This document shows, piece after piece, positions 62,957-64,000 of a stretch of DNA of 64,000 nucleotides. Numbering within the stretch: position 1 is the stretch's first letter; each line of letters begins with the position of its first letter. Made by a program: the position numbers and the translations under genes. The notes beneath the pieces are model-generated. The model was not told the origin of the DNA. It did not search any database and saw nothing but the letters and a program-made list of their open reading frames with translations. The DNA is from Chryseobacterium sp. (GTDB taxonomy: Bacteria > Bacteroidota > Bacteroidia > Flavobacteriales > Weeksellaceae), in contig JAITUA010000002.1 in the NCBI GenBank assembly GCA_031286615.1, forward strand, positions 1-64,000, written 5' to 3'.

Positions 62957-64000
62957 TTACTTTAGATTTATAGGGTTACCTGCGTAAAATTCATAGATCT
63001 GTTTATTGAGAACGGCTGTGTACTTGGCCTGCAGATAATTCTGAACAGACTGTATATAAAGCAATCTTTGCTGTTGAAGCTGTACATAATCAATACTTCC
63101 GATTTTCATTTGCGCATTCACGATATCATAGCTCTGTTTGCTGATATCCATTTGTTTGTAGGCCGAATCATACTGAGACAAAGCATTCTGAAGATTGATA
63201 TAAGACTGTTCTATCTGCTGATTAAGTACTGTTTTAGTATTTAATAAATCAAGATTGGCCTGTTCAATAGCGATTTTTGACTTCTCAATCTGTGTTTTAT
63301 AAATTCTGTTATTGTAAATCGGAATTCCAAGACTCAATCCGATAGGCATGTAAAAATTGTTTCCAAGCTGATTAAAATAATTTCCATTTCCGTTTGAATA
63401 ATTGGTTGAGATATTTCCTACCAGGCTCAGTGTAGGCTGAATAGATGCTTTAGCCATTTTCAGGTTCGTATTGGAGTTTTCTACGCTCAGTTCACCGTAT
63501 TTTACTTCAGGGCGTTGGTTTTGTGCCAGATTCTGAACATCTTCTAGTGGTTTTAACTGATCTTCTACAATGATGCTGTCAGGTTTTGCAATCTGAAAAT
63601 CATATTGGGAAGGAAGCTGAAGGATTTGCTTTAAATTAACCGTATTGGTCCGCAGGTTATTTTGAGCAGATGTCAGATTGTATTGATCCTGGGCTACCTG
63701 TGACTGAATCTGAAGATAATTTAATTTTGAAAGACTTCCTGCTTTGTAGAGCTGATCTCCTTGTTTCAATTGAGTTTGAGTTGTTTTCAGAACATTTTCA
63801 AGAGAAATAATATTTTCCTGGTTCATCAGAATATTCAGATAAGCCTGGGTGATACTCAGAGTAATATTATTTTCTGATTCTTTTACAGAGAGATCGGCCA
63901 TTTGTAACAATAGATTTTTTGACGTTTCATTGTTTTTAATGTAATCGGCATGGTACAGGGTCATAGAAGAGTTGGCTCCAATACTTTGAGATTGTGCACC
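62957..64000 (-). CDS. TolC-family outer-membrane efflux protein (partial at the window edge)
   Basis: The frame runs open to the right edge, so the N-terminus including the signal peptide is missing. An internal ATG at 63964 is not the start. The visible ~347 residues are long helices with TolC repeats (SITQAYLNILMNQENI; LNQQIEQSYINLQNALSQYDSAY) and an outer-membrane strand segment (PIGLSLGIPIYNN). It is the exit channel for the MacAB-like pump and the first gene of that operon in this window. Confidence 0.93.
   Translation of the reverse strand, partial: GAQSQSIGANSSMTLYHADYIKNNETSKNLLLQMADLSVKESENNITLSITQAYLNILMNQENIISLENVLKTTQTQLKQGDQLYKAGSLSKLNYLQIQSQVAQDQYNLTSAQNNLRTNTVNLKQILQLPSQYDFQIAKPDSIIVEDQLKPLEDVQNLAQNQRPEVKYGELSVENSNTNLKMAKASIQPTLSLVGNISTNYSNGNGNYFNQLGNNFYMPIGLSLGIPIYNNRIYKTQIEKSKIAIEQANLDLLNTKTVLNQQIEQSYINLQNALSQYDSAYKQMDISKQSYDIVNAQMKIGSIDYVQLQQQRLLYIQSVQNYLQAKYTAVLNKQIYEFYAGNPINLK

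Overview
The window is an AT-rich chromosomal segment of a Bacteroidota bacterium, most likely Chryseobacterium or a close relative in the Weeksellaceae/Flavobacteriaceae. The reasons are promoters with a TAnnTTTG -7 element, few Shine-Dalgarno sequences, SusC/SusD and Oar-type TonB receptors, type IX secretion (T9SS) sorting domains, and a kdp operon with the flavobacterial gene order. The assignment rests on recognising families and motifs; no database search was run.

Layout. Positions 1-60 are the 3' end of a 5S rRNA with a strong terminator. Positions 751-11193 are a potassium module: a sigma-54 response regulator, three one-helix micro-ORFs (the third is kdpF), kdpA, kdpB, kdpC, a porin, a KdpD N-terminal sensor protein and a separate histidine kinase. 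ligA follows on the minus strand. Positions 13.4-24.1 kb look like a phosphorus-scavenging locus: an Oar-like TonB receptor, a glycerophosphodiester phosphodiesterase, a SusC/SusD pair and a secreted metallophosphoesterase. The two receptor promoters share ladders of TTAA spaced about 11 bp apart, at the same distance from the -7 box. Next come an SDR oxidoreductase, prmA, an SH3-like secreted protein, a tetR-MFS-isochorismatase operon with two matching operators, and a class C acid phosphatase lipoprotein.

A tRNA-Arg/tRNA-Pro pair at 31.5-31.7 kb is followed by a very AT-rich block of orphan genes (32-34.8 kb), a secreted nuclease, and an erythromycin-esterase/ABC-transporter operon. Positions 38.7-47.4 kb hold three large T9SS cell-surface proteins, two of them tandem paralogues. 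Then come a membrane-bound TPR/AraC regulator and a TPR-only partner.

At 50.6-51.5 kb the tRNA-Arg/tRNA-Pro pair recurs, now with tRNA-Ser, beside a small GIY-YIG nuclease gene and truncated tRNA copies. The nuclease stop codon lies in the anticodon loop of one truncated copy. Three truncated copies in the window share the same D-loop breakpoint and the same substituted anticodon arm. This tRNA-linked nuclease unit is the most unusual structure in the window. The rest holds an amidase lipoprotein, aspA, a glycan-assembly cluster (two glycosyltransferases, a flippase, an FkbM methyltransferase), a DUF2461 protein, and a MacAB-TolC-type efflux operon cut by the right edge.

How the parts work together: potassium limitation is probably sensed by the KdpD-like protein and the separate kinase, which would signal to the sigma-54 activator of kdpFABC. 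Phosphate esters are probably hydrolysed outside the cell or in the periplasm and imported through the TonB receptors. These functional links are inferred from gene content and order.
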